Assembly: GCA_025362295.1 (NCBI GenBank)
Contig: JANYGX010000017.1
Location: forward strand, 1-64,000
From: Sphingomonadales bacterium
GTDB taxonomy: Bacteria > Pseudomonadota > Alphaproteobacteria > Sphingomonadales > Sphingomonadaceae
Direction of reading: 5' to 3'
DNA: 64,000 bases
Below the pieces are notes generated by a model. It had not been told where the DNA came from. It did no database searches and was given only the letters and a program-made list of their open reading frames with translations. The translations under genes and the position numbers were made by a program. Each line of letters starts with the position of its first letter. The first letter of the stretch is position 1. Below are positions 28,077-36,482 of this stretch, piece after piece.

Positions 28077-28802
28077 ATGTCACAAAAGCATACTGTAAAA
28101 TCTTATGATGATGATTTGAAACAACTACGAGCCCTGATTGCTCAAATGGGGGGTATTGCCGAAGCACAGATTTTAAGTGCTATTGAAGCGCTACAAAGGC
28201 GTGATGCGGATTTAGCCCTCCGCGTTATCGAAATGGACATATCACTCGACAATCTGGAGAGTGATGTCGAAAAAATGACAGTCAATCTTATTGCCCTGCG
28301 TGCGCCGATGGCAGATGACCTACGTGAAATTATTTCGGCGCTCAAAATCAGTGCGCTGCTTGAACGTATCGGTGATTATGCGAAAAACATTGCCAAGCGC
28401 ACGTCCGTGCTGGCGCAATATGCCGCGATCGAACCTATGATCATTATTCCGGAAATGGGCCGCATGGTTTCACGCATGATGAGTGCAGTGATGGGCGCAT
28501 ACAGCAGCCGTGACAGTGTGTCGGCAAGAAAAATATGGGCACAAGACAGGGATGTCGATAATTTTTATAATAGTATTTTCCGCACTTTGCTTACACATAT
28601 GATGGAAAATCCTCATCACATAACGCTTTCCACGCATTTATTATTTATAGCCAAAAATATTGAGCGAATTGGTGATCATGTCACAAATATATCAGAAATA
28701 ATTCATTATAATGTAACAGGAAACGTCATACCTGATGTCAGGCCGAAAGGCGATATGACATCCTATGTGTTTAATCCGGCTTCTATTCAGGACGAAAAGT
28801 GA
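28077..28802 (+). CDS. phoU: Phosphate signalling complex protein PhoU
   Basis: A protein of 241 residues made of two similar three-helix bundles. Visible family pieces are YDDDLKQLRALIAQMGGIAE at the start, APMADDLREIISALKISALLERIGDYAKNIAKR in the first bundle and ERIGDHVTNISEII in the second; the E-R-I-G-D repeats are the metal-cluster motifs. PhoU links the Pst transporter to the PhoR/PhoB system and holds it off when phosphate is plentiful. It follows pstB by 13 bases. Confidence 0.95.
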   Translation: MSQKHTVKSYDDDLKQLRALIAQMGGIAEAQILSAIEALQRRDADLALRVIEMDISLDNLESDVEKMTVNLIALRAPMADDLREIISALKISALLERIGDYAKNIAKRTSVLAQYAAIEPMIIIPEMGRMVSRMMSAVMGAYSSRDSVSARKIWAQDRDVDNFYNSIFRTLLTHMMENPHHITLSTHLLFIAKNIERIGDHVTNISEIIHYNVTGNVIPDVRPKGDMTSYVFNPASIQDEK

Positions 28803-28804
28803 TC

Positions 28805-29494
28805 ATGAAACCCAGTGTCCTCGTTGTAGAAGATGATGCCGCCCTTGCAGAATTATTACGTTACAACCTTGAACGTGACGGCTATGCCGTCACCCATACA
28901 GCTGATGGTGAAGATGCGCTTATTCTAGCAGATGAAATGCATCCCGACGTCATCATTCTTGATTGGATGGTGCCTAGTCTATCTGGCATTGAAGTTTGCC
29001 GACGCCTAAGGCGCCAACCGGATATGGCTGCTGTGCCCATTCTTATGCTAACAGCACGCGCTGAGGAAACAGATCGGGTACGCGGCCTTGATACGGGTGC
29101 AGATGATTATATTACAAAACCATTCAGTCCAAAAGAATTGAGCGCACGTATCAAAGCGGTGCTTCGGCGGGTCCGCCCCGCTCTCACAGGTGGCGAACTT
29201 GTTTATGGTGGTGTAGAAATGGACACCACAGCGCACAAAGTTCTGAGGGATGGTAACACCATTCAGTTAGGGCCAACGGAGTTCCGCTTGTTGCGTCACT
29301 TTATGCAAAATCCGCATCGCGTTTTTAGCCGGGAGCAACTGCTAGACTCCGTTTGGGGCAGGGATGTCTATGTGGAAGTGCGGACAGTTGATGTACATAT
29401 TAGACGTTTGAGAAAAGCTCTCAATGCACCCGGCCAAGTGGATTTAATTCGTACAGTTCGGTCCGCTGGTTATGCGCTCGATGTAGCCACGTAA
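28805..29494 (+). CDS. phoB: Phosphate regulon response regulator PhoB
   Basis: About 229 residues from the ATG at 28805, two bases after the phoU stop (a GTG at 28799 is also possible). The receiver domain has acidic VVEDDAA, phospho-acceptor Asp53 in ILDWMVPSLSG and Lys in YITKPFSPKEL. The C-terminal winged helix of OmpR/PhoB type has LGPTEFRLLRHFM and VEVRTVDVHIRRLRKAL. It binds Pho boxes such as that at 23392. The partner kinase PhoR is not in the operon. Confidence 0.93.
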   Translation: MKPSVLVVEDDAALAELLRYNLERDGYAVTHTADGEDALILADEMHPDVIILDWMVPSLSGIEVCRRLRRQPDMAAVPILMLTARAEETDRVRGLDTGADDYITKPFSPKELSARIKAVLRRVRPALTGGELVYGGVEMDTTAHKVLRDGNTIQLGPTEFRLLRHFMQNPHRVFSREQLLDSVWGRDVYVEVRTVDVHIRRLRKALNAPGQVDLIRTVRSAGYALDVAT

Positions 29495-29526
29495 CAAGTT
29501 TTTTTGGCCAAAACATACGTGGCGCA

Positions 29527-29544
29527 GCGTCATAAATATGTCGC
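29527..29544 (+). promoter_or_regulatory. Second Pho box-like site after phoB
   Basis: GCGTCATAAATATGTCGC matches 13 of 18 positions of the Pho box consensus, with TCATAAAT and TGTC in register. TACAAT (29552-29557) and TATAAT (29565-29570) lie 7 and 20 bases downstream. It could put the two membrane-protein genes downstream under PhoB, although the first of them starts over 200 bases away. Confidence 0.4.
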
Positions 29545-29645
29545 GGTATTTTACAATTTTTAACTATAATGTCATAGTTGTCCCGAAATGAGACAGAAAT
29601 GACTCTGGATTATAGCCATTGTATATAGTTGGCATGAACTGTGCA

Positions 29646-29676
29646 AGTAATTCTACTGTTATATGTGGGAATTACT
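29646..29676. repeat. 8-bp inverted repeat, possible operator
   Basis: AGTAATTC (29646-29653) and GAATTACT (29669-29676) are perfect inverted copies with a 15-base spacer. They lie in the 270-base region between phoB and a small membrane-protein gene. No T-tract follows, so a protein-binding site is likelier than a terminator; chance is possible. Confidence 0.3.
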
Positions 29677-29764
29677 ATACCTGTATGACTATTGACTTTA
29701 TAATAAGATATCAAACATTTTGCGAAGCCATCAACGCTAAGAAGTGATGCTCAAAGGATATATT

Positions 29765-30022
29765 GTGATCAGTAAAAATAATAAAGAGTCTCCATTATTT
29801 TCTCTCCGTAATTCAGTTTTGGTTTGGGTTGCTGGTATCATGCTGGGCTGGGGCATAGCTGTCATTGGCGTGTATCAGTGGATCAAATCTAGCAATAATG
29901 GTCGTGTGGTTGCTGGCAAAGTTGACCCCATTCTTGCACAAGCTCGCGATGCGAATACTTTGAGCCAGATAGAGCCAGCAGCAGGTAACACATCAAATAA
30001 AAATGTTAAGAACAAACAATAG
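29765..30022 (+). CDS. Small single-pass membrane protein, unknown function
   Basis: About 85 residues. I do not recognise a family. One hydrophobic segment (VLVWVAGIMLGWGIAVIGVY) lies near residues 17-36, followed by a polar tail rich in Asn, Lys and Ala that ends KNVKNKQ. The GTG at 29765 is preferred because AAAGGA lies 7 bases before it; an in-frame ATG at 29747 would add 6 residues. It follows phoB by 270 bases that hold a second Pho box-like site, so it may belong to the phosphate response, but this is inference. Confidence 0.55.
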   Translation: MISKNNKESPLFSLRNSVLVWVAGIMLGWGIAVIGVYQWIKSSNNGRVVAGKVDPILAQARDANTLSQIEPAAGNTSNKNVKNKQ

Positions 30023-30121
30023 TTTTTCCTTATTTGTTTTGCTTTAGTAAAGCTAAGTAGTCCAGCGGTCACGATGAACTGATCCTCTAAAGTGAGGATG
30101 AATCATTACGGGGTTACGGCC

Positions 30122-30880
30122 ATGGCTACATTCATTATGACTAAGCGTCTAAATGCAGAACGCCTTTTCTTCACCGGTATATCCATAGCTATGGTTGTTG
30201 TGGTTTTCATCGGATTTTCACCAACATATTTTTTGCTAAAATATTTGCATGGTACCACCTCGTTTGGGTCTAAAGACGGTGCTAACTTAACGCCGCTGGT
30301 GCATGTACATGCTGTGGTCTTTTCAGCCTGGATGCTACTATTTGTTACACAAGTCAGCTTGATAGCAAAACACCGGATTGATCTGCATCGTATATTCGGT
30401 TTGGTATCGACTTTGGTCGCTGTGGCGATTGTAGTTGTTGGCACAGAGACGGCAATAATGGCTGGCAGACTTGGCCATCATCCGCCAGGCTGGAGCAGTC
30501 GCGCGTTTCTTCTTATTCCTTTGAGTAATATTATCCTATTTAGTGGCTTTGTAATTGCAGGATTTGCAAACCGAAGGCAGGGCGATAATCATAAACGCTT
30601 GATGCTGATTGCAACCTTTGGTTTGCTTATTCCGCCAGGTGCACGGATCGCCAGAATGCTACACCACACGTTAAATTTTCTACCCGCGGGGCCAATTGGT
30701 GGTATGATAATAGCCGATATATTTTTAATGACACTTGTTTCATTTGATGTGGCAAATCGGGGGCGCCTTCATCCAGCGACACTCTGGGGCGGTGGATTGT
30801 TTCTCGTCTTGCAACCACTTCACATCATGTTCGCATCAACACCCTTATGGCAAGGGTTTGCACAGACATTGATAGGATGA
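30122..30880 (+). CDS. DUF2306-like multi-pass membrane protein
   Basis: About 252 residues from the ATG at 30122, which has GGGG 9-12 bases upstream; in-frame starts at 30092, 30098 and 30137 are alternatives. Seven hydrophobic segments are visible. Conserved-looking His residues occur in PLVHVHAVVFSAWMLLF and in RIDLHRIFGLV, the pattern of an uncharacterised family of membrane proteins near DUF2306 with possible metal or haem ligands. Function unknown. A 6-bp hairpin (30082-30099) lies just before the start. It converges on rsmA. Confidence 0.6.
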   Translation: MATFIMTKRLNAERLFFTGISIAMVVVVFIGFSPTYFLLKYLHGTTSFGSKDGANLTPLVHVHAVVFSAWMLLFVTQVSLIAKHRIDLHRIFGLVSTLVAVAIVVVGTETAIMAGRLGHHPPGWSSRAFLLIPLSNIILFSGFVIAGFANRRQGDNHKRLMLIATFGLLIPPGARIARMLHHTLNFLPAGPIGGMIIADIFLMTLVSFDVANRGRLHPATLWGGGLFLVLQPLHIMFASTPLWQGFAQTLIG

Positions 30881-30938
30881 AGCGTATGGTCTAAATCAAA
30901 AATAAAACACGTTATAATAAAACTAAATTTATCACGCT

Positions 30939-31778
30939 TCAATCGACGCAGACCTTCGTCAATCCTTCAGCCAGCGTGCAAAATTCCTTAACGGAAAGCG
31001 TTTCTGCTCTGCGGTTTCCATCTATACCGGCATAATCAAGCAGGGCGGGCACATCTCGAGTTGCAGATTTGAGGCTGGTGCGCAGCATTTTACGGCGTTG
31101 ACCGAACGCAGCGGCGGTTATAGTTTCAAGTGTTTTTACAGGTATATCCACAAGTGGTTCACGCGGCACAATGTGGACAACAGCCGAATTTACTTTCGGG
31201 GCAGGGCTGAATGCCGACGCCGGTACATGCATGGTTATACGCGGTTCGGCGCGCCACTGGGCTAAAATGGCAAGCCGACCATAATGTTTGGTGTCTGGCT
31301 TGGCGATAATGCGTTCTGCCACCTCCTTCTGAAACATGAGCGTAAGGCTTTGCCACCAACTTGGCCAGGGTCGCTCGTTGCTGAGCCAGCGCACCAAAAG
31401 CGCAGTGCCAATATTGTAGGGTAGGTTGGCTATAATGTGGCAGCTCTTGCCGACCAGTGCCTGCTCATCCAGTTTAAGGGCATCGCCATGTAGAACATTC
31501 AACCTGGCATCGTGTGCCACAAGCTCTGCAAGAGCCTCTACAGCGCGCACATCATATTCCACTGCAACAAGTTTTTTGACCCCTGCATCCAGAATAGCGC
31601 GTGTCAGGCCGCCAGGGCCTGGCCCAACTTCGTAAACAGTTTCACTCTTGATATCGCCTGCACACCGAACAATCTTGGCCAACAGATTGCTATCCAGCAA
31701 AAAATTCTGCCCCAGCGCCTTGTTTGCAGAAAGGCCGTGCCTTGCAATAACATCCTTGAGTTTTGAAAGTTCAGCCAT
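30939..31778 (-). CDS. rsmA: 16S rRNA (adenine1518/1519-N6)-dimethyltransferase
   Basis: About 279 residues from the ATG at 31778. The protein shows [14 protein letters not shown], the SAM-binding [12 protein letters not shown] (residues 48-59), the acidic VAVEYD, and the catalytic NLPYN motif (118-122). [16 protein letters not shown] then leads to a C-terminal helical domain. RsmA methylates two adenines near the 3' end of 16S rRNA late in ribosome assembly. A longer frame upstream to 31829 lies inside pdxA and is less likely. Its start overlaps the pdxA end by 8 bases. Confidence 0.96.
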   Translation of the reverse strand: MAELSKLKDVIARHGLSANKALGQNFLLDSNLLAKIVRCAGDIKSETVYEVGPGPGGLTRAILDAGVKKLVAVEYDVRAVEALAELVAHDARLNVLHGDALKLDEQALVGKSCHIIANLPYNIGTALLVRWLSNERPWPSWWQSLTLMFQKEVAERIIAKPDTKHYGRLAILAQWRAEPRITMHVPASAFSPAPKVNSAVVHIVPREPLVDIPVKTLETITAAAFGQRRKMLRTSLKSATRDVPALLDYAGIDGNRRAETLSVKEFCTLAEGLTKVCVD

Positions 31779-32712
31779 GCTGCCGGTGGCGACGCAGGGC
31801 AATTTCCCCTGCCATACGGATGGCTGCAATCATGGCATCAGGCTTTGCTATATTTTTGCCAGCAATATCGAAAGCCGTGCCATGATCAGGCGACGTGCGC
31901 ACAATCGGCAGGCCAAGCGTTACGTTAACACCGTCATCAAAATGCAATGTCTTGATCGGGATGAGCGCTTGATCGTGGTATGCACATAAAGCGACGTCAT
32001 AGCTTTTGCGAGCGGCTTGGTGAAACAGGGTATCAGCTGATAGCGGCCCGCGAATATCTATACCCTCCGCTTGCAGCATAGTAACAGCGGGCAAAAACAC
32101 ATCGAGTTCCTCACGACCAATGGTGCCCGCCTCACCAGCATGTGGATTTAAACCAGCCAACACCAAGCGAGGCCTGGCTATGCCAAAATCTTGCTGCAAG
32201 GCTTTTGCAACGGTGCGCGCACGATCAATAATCATAAGAGATGTCAGCGATGATGCGACGTGGCTGAGTGGCATATGAATGGTAAGCGGCACAGTGCGCA
32301 AACTAGGGCCAGCCAGCATCATGACCGCATAAGCAGCGTTCACACCGGCAGCTTCGCTTACAAACTCAGTTTGGCCTGGCCATTTAAAGCCAAGCGCATA
32401 AAGTGCTGATTTAGCCACAGGTGCAGTCACAATAGCCGAATATAAACCCTGCACAGTCATAGTTGCTGCCTGTTGTAATGCATCCCACCCCGCTTGTGCC
32501 GATGCATGACTGGATTGCCCAAAGGTGTATTCAGCTTTGGCAAAATCGCCTATCAGAGCAGGCTTTTCAGCAAAACAATCAAATGCGGATCTATCACCAG
32601 CCACTACAAAATCAGGCAGACCCAGCTCATGGCGTTTGGCCCAGGCTCGAGCAATAATCTCTGGGCCGATACCCGCAGGATCGCCCATGGAAACAATGAC
32701 CGGTTTCAGCAT
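31771..32712 (-). CDS. pdxA: 4-hydroxythreonine-4-phosphate dehydrogenase
   Basis: A protein of 313 residues. PdxA marks: [13 protein letters not shown] at the N-terminus, and the three metal His sites in [24 protein letters not shown] and [10 protein letters not shown]. The last third has [25 protein letters not shown]. It oxidises 4-phosphohydroxy-L-threonine in the vitamin B6 pathway. It sits between surA (1-base overlap) and rsmA (8-base overlap), a very common grouping in proteobacteria. Confidence 0.96.
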   Translation of the reverse strand: MLKPVIVSMGDPAGIGPEIIARAWAKRHELGLPDFVVAGDRSAFDCFAEKPALIGDFAKAEYTFGQSSHASAQAGWDALQQAATMTVQGLYSAIVTAPVAKSALYALGFKWPGQTEFVSEAAGVNAAYAVMMLAGPSLRTVPLTIHMPLSHVASSLTSLMIIDRARTVAKALQQDFGIARPRLVLAGLNPHAGEAGTIGREELDVFLPAVTMLQAEGIDIRGPLSADTLFHQAARKSYDVALCAYHDQALIPIKTLHFDDGVNVTLGLPIVRTSPDHGTAFDIAGKNIAKPDAMIAAIRMAGEIALRRHRQHG

Positions 32713-34046
32713 TAACGGTAATCGATCACCGCATCACGGCGAAGATCGCGCATATAACGTCTGGCGGCAAGGTCCATGCGTTGTTCATTGATTTGTGCAT
32801 AGACTTCATCATAGCTGGGTTCAGTAGATGATTTTGGATCGTCACGCCCACAGAGCATTAAAACACGTGCTTCCTTTTCTGTTCCAAACGGTTTGGTTGA
32901 TTTACCAATTTGCAAATTGATCATCTGGGCATGAAGGCCTTCAGGCAAATCACGAATTTTTTGGCTTGGCACATCAACAGCTTTGCCGTTAACAGCTTTC
33001 GCCATATCAGCAGCGCGGCCACACCCTGTAATGGTAGTGCTGCTTGCAGTTAGAGTGCGGACCATTTGCTCCAGTTGCGCTTTTGTTGCACCGGTAGGAA
33101 AAGGCACGACAATCTGTTTAAATGTTACCACAGCATCAAGTGGATCAGGTGCAAGGATTTTGCGTTTTTCATTGAGCAACAATAAATATATGCCGGCCGG
33201 CACGCGAACAGGGCCGGCAATTTCTCCAGTTTTCAGGTTGGAAATTGCGTCTTTAAGCTTCGGGTCAAGTTGTGGTGCTGCAACCCATCCACGATCTCCA
33301 CCAAGAGCAGCTGTGCCACTTTCGGAATATTGTCGTGCATAGGCTATGAAGGATGCGCCTGATTTGATTTGTTTAAGAATGTTGTTGGCTTGCGCTGTAA
33401 TCTCGCTTTCATTCTCTTTGGTTGCTGCCAGAAAAATTTCAGCTATCCGGTATTGATCCTGACCTTTCGAGTCTTGCAGCTTTTTAATGACGGCATCAAC
33501 TTCGTTGTCACCAACATTAACAAATGGTTCTACACGGCGACGCAGCAGGCGATTCCAGGCAAGTTCGGCCTGTATTTGATCGTGCAGCGACATTTTTGAT
33601 GAGCCAGTCGAGCGCAAGAACTTGTCAAAATCATCAGGTGTTTTTTTAAAGTTTTGTGCCACTCTGTCAAAGGCATCATTTACTTCCTTGTCATCAATCG
33701 TCACATCATGAACCTTGGCTTCAATAACCTGAAGTTTTTCATCAATGAGGTTGCGCAGTATCTGAGCATGAAGCCTTGTCAGCTCTTCCTTCGGCACTTG
33801 CGTTCCGGAAGCGGTCACGACGAGCGCAAGGCGCTGGTCAACATCAAGATCAGTGACAACAGAACCATTAACAATGGCAGCTGCCTTTCTGATTCGTGGA
33901 TCAGTGTCCCGAGCCGAGTCGTTTCTGGTTGGGATAGACTTAAGCAGCACATTGTCCTCGGGCGCTTTCGCATCACCCGAATCCTGCGCAAATGCAGGAA
34001 AGGCAGATATTAAACATGTAAATAAAAGAAAGATGATTTTTTTCAT
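32712..34046 (-). CDS. surA: Periplasmic chaperone/peptidyl-prolyl isomerase SurA
   Basis: A protein of 444 residues with a signal peptide ending AFA-Q (residue 21). The SurA N-terminal helical domain (AAIVNGSVVTDLDVDQRL) is followed by a parvulin domain (YRIAEIFLAATKENE, then ALGGDRGWVAAPQLDPKLKD). A second, degenerate parvulin-like part follows (VTFKQIVVPFPTG), with a C-terminal helix to the end. SurA carries unfolded outer-membrane proteins, including LptD, to the BAM machine. It lies between lptD and pdxA. Confidence 0.92.
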   Translation of the reverse strand: MKKIIFLLFTCLISAFPAFAQDSGDAKAPEDNVLLKSIPTRNDSARDTDPRIRKAAAIVNGSVVTDLDVDQRLALVVTASGTQVPKEELTRLHAQILRNLIDEKLQVIEAKVHDVTIDDKEVNDAFDRVAQNFKKTPDDFDKFLRSTGSSKMSLHDQIQAELAWNRLLRRRVEPFVNVGDNEVDAVIKKLQDSKGQDQYRIAEIFLAATKENESEITAQANNILKQIKSGASFIAYARQYSESGTAALGGDRGWVAAPQLDPKLKDAISNLKTGEIAGPVRVPAGIYLLLLNEKRKILAPDPLDAVVTFKQIVVPFPTGATKAQLEQMVRTLTASSTTITGCGRAADMAKAVNGKAVDVPSQKIRDLPEGLHAQMINLQIGKSTKPFGTEKEARVLMLCGRDDPKSSTEPSYDEVYAQINEQRMDLAARRYMRDLRRDAVIDYR

Positions 34047-34131
34047 AATAACCGATTAAACGAAGCCTCTAGTTGAACACAAGTTATAGCAGCAAAGTAA
34101 AGCTTAATAATGGCAAGATTGGTCTAAATTT

Positions 34132-36366
34132 TTATCGATTTGAACCACCAAGGTTTTTTAACGCAATCTGGAACAGATACGTTGAGCCACGGGTGAAATC
34201 GCGGTCCGACGTGTAATTGCGCCGCCAGGTTATCCCAAAGGTGAAACATTCATCCTCGTAAAGGGCACCCAAGCTGTTGCGGATTGGACTGGTGCCTTTG
34301 GTAAGGTCATAAATTGTGCTGCCAACCACTGACCAACGCGGGGTCACGCGAAATTTTGCAACCCCGCGAATTTCTTCGCCATCCTGAACATCCTCAATAG
34401 CAATCCCGCGATTGAGTTTACTGTAACCTATTGTAAAATTGAGTCTTTTATCCGTGTATTGAAGATCAATTTCATTGCGCCGTATGGCAAAGCTGGCCTG
34501 ATCCAATCTAAATCGATGTATAAAACTAAACCTGTCGTTTAATTTAAAGTCAATTCGTCCAACGATATCAGATAGTTCGTCAGAGAGCCCTGCACCAGCC
34601 GGTAAAAGTAAGATATTTGAATTGTTATTAAATCGATAACTTTGCCCGACTTCAGCCGTTAAATTAATATCTTTTCGGTGGAGACTCCAGCGTACACCAT
34701 ATGTAAAACGCGCACCCCCATCTGAACGATCATAGCCCGGAAAGCGATTGAGTGAAAAAAGGTTTGTTTCATCAAGATCGATAGAGCGACTGTCTTCATT
34801 CGTAATGATACCAACCTTATTATCAGATGAACTGACAACGAGCTGCGCAATAGGTTCAAAGGTTTGACTGCCACCAAGGCCTTTTCCAACCAGTGGCCAA
34901 CTCACCTGCAACGCTGCGGTTGGCAAAATTCTACTCTGAAAACCATCTTTCCCTACGTAGGTTGTTCCGCCAGAATCCTGTAAAACGCTGTTAGTTTGGT
35001 AGTATATGTCGCCACGAAGTTGACCGGTTAATTTCCAGACCATTCCAACACGATTGATATAAGGTATTTCATAATTTGTTATCAGACTAACGCGCTGGCT
35101 GTCGGCTGCCTGCGTTCGTATGATTGAGGCTGTATCAGCCGTAACGGTCAGGTGCCCACCAAAACTGCTAGGCGCAGAGCGCCACCAGTAGTTCAGGAGT
35201 GGCAGGGCAAGCGGAACAATGCCTTGCGTTCTGTTTAAGCGAAGCGATTGAAAACCATTGAGTTCTGCTGAAAAATAGCTGTTAGGGCCAAATCGCTCCA
35301 AGGTGTAATAACTATGAAGGGTATCGTCATTAGAAATCTCATACCGGCGAAGAAATGTATCATCGGTTGTAACCCGAATCCCAAAAGTGGAGCGCCAAGC
35401 CTTGTTATGCTGAAGCTCACCATCAGCATAACCATAGCCGCGCCATATGCTTTTGCCTGAAGATATGTTGTTGCCATCCGTGCCTTCAACGTTGGTGAGT
35501 GTGCCGCCGACTTTCAACGAGCCATTTCTCAACTGTTCGCGATATTCAAGCGAAAGCGCAGGCCGCTCAAGCGTGAATACGGTAGGCGATACGGTGAGAT
35601 CACGCCAAGGCGCAAGATTGATAAAGTAAGGCAGTTCAACGGCAAAACCAAGATTTTGAGATTGTTTGATGTTGGGTACCAACAAACCGCTCGAACGTGC
35701 TACGTCTGGAGATGGGTGCGAAAATTTTGGCAAGTAAACAATAGGCACATTAAAAAATTCCAAAAAGGCGTGCTCGTAATAAACACGTTTTTTTGCTTCG
35801 TTAAGCGTCACTTTTACCGCCTTGATGCGCCAGACAGGGCGTTCCTTGCCGGATTTTGAGCAAACATTACATGGACTGTAAATCGCGTAATCAAGTTGGT
35901 TGCTAGAACCAAGTCGCGTGCCTGATCGTGCGGCCAGTCTGGATTTATCGTTAAGGATGAGCATGATATTTTCTACAGCACCGTCGTGTAGAGCCTCCGT
36001 CAACGTGGTTTTATCGGCTGTTACGATATTGCCCTTGATGTCCGTGATGGTAACGTTTCCTACGGCTGTTACCACTCCAGTGGTGCGGTCATAAATAACT
36101 TGATCGGCAGTCAAGCGATTGCCTTGTCTGTTAACAGCAACATGCCCGGTGGCTACGACCTCAGCGTCATTCTCCGAGTATGTGAGTTTGTCCGCCTCAA
36201 AGCCAATTTCTGTTTCAATAGGTGCGGTGGATGGTTGAATTTCGCGTGTGTCTTGCGTTGCAGCCGCATCATTGAGTGATTGGCTTACCGGCACACTTGC
36301 CTGTGCTTTAAATATGACCAAAACTGCACAAATACAGATTGCCAAGGGCGCTAAATTAAGTCTCAT
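34132..36366 (-). CDS. lptD: LPS-assembly protein LptD
   Basis: A protein of 744 residues. Signal peptide to about residue 23. The OstA/jellyroll N-domain has GFEADKLTYSENDAEVVATG and VNRQGNRLTADQVIYDRTTG. A cysteine pair occurs in YSPCNVCSKSG and one Cys near the end in YEDECFTFGITW, compatible with the domain-linking disulfides of LptD. The C-terminal barrel begins near VPIVYLPKFSHPSPDVARSSG. LptD inserts LPS into the outer leaflet together with LptE. It heads the minus operon lptD-surA-pdxA-rsmA. The usual lptF and lptG genes are not next to it. Confidence 0.94.
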   Translation of the reverse strand: MRLNLAPLAICICAVLVIFKAQASVPVSQSLNDAAATQDTREIQPSTAPIETEIGFEADKLTYSENDAEVVATGHVAVNRQGNRLTADQVIYDRTTGVVTAVGNVTITDIKGNIVTADKTTLTEALHDGAVENIMLILNDKSRLAARSGTRLGSSNQLDYAIYSPCNVCSKSGKERPVWRIKAVKVTLNEAKKRVYYEHAFLEFFNVPIVYLPKFSHPSPDVARSSGLLVPNIKQSQNLGFAVELPYFINLAPWRDLTVSPTVFTLERPALSLEYREQLRNGSLKVGGTLTNVEGTDGNNISSGKSIWRGYGYADGELQHNKAWRSTFGIRVTTDDTFLRRYEISNDDTLHSYYTLERFGPNSYFSAELNGFQSLRLNRTQGIVPLALPLLNYWWRSAPSSFGGHLTVTADTASIIRTQAADSQRVSLITNYEIPYINRVGMVWKLTGQLRGDIYYQTNSVLQDSGGTTYVGKDGFQSRILPTAALQVSWPLVGKGLGGSQTFEPIAQLVVSSSDNKVGIITNEDSRSIDLDETNLFSLNRFPGYDRSDGGARFTYGVRWSLHRKDINLTAEVGQSYRFNNNSNILLLPAGAGLSDELSDIVGRIDFKLNDRFSFIHRFRLDQASFAIRRNEIDLQYTDKRLNFTIGYSKLNRGIAIEDVQDGEEIRGVAKFRVTPRWSVVGSTIYDLTKGTSPIRNSLGALYEDECFTFGITWRRNYTSDRDFTRGSTYLFQIALKNLGGSNR

Positions 36367-36482
36367 GCCATTCCATACTCGGGCCTAGTATATATGAGCA
36401 ACTTATTTGCTTATATTGACCCTTTGCAACAGCTGAAACCTCAGTTTAAGGATAGATATATCACAATCTGAAAGAGTATTTT

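Noticed and set aside
29502-29513. 12-bp palindrome TTTTGGCCAAAA after phoB
   Set aside because: It has no loop and no T-tract after it, so it is not a terminator; as a binding site it is too simple to claim.
30082-30099. 6-bp hairpin (ATCCTC/GAGGAT) before the DUF2306-like gene
   Set aside because: The stem is short, no T-tract follows, and the start codon of the gene is uncertain, so no regulatory claim is justified.
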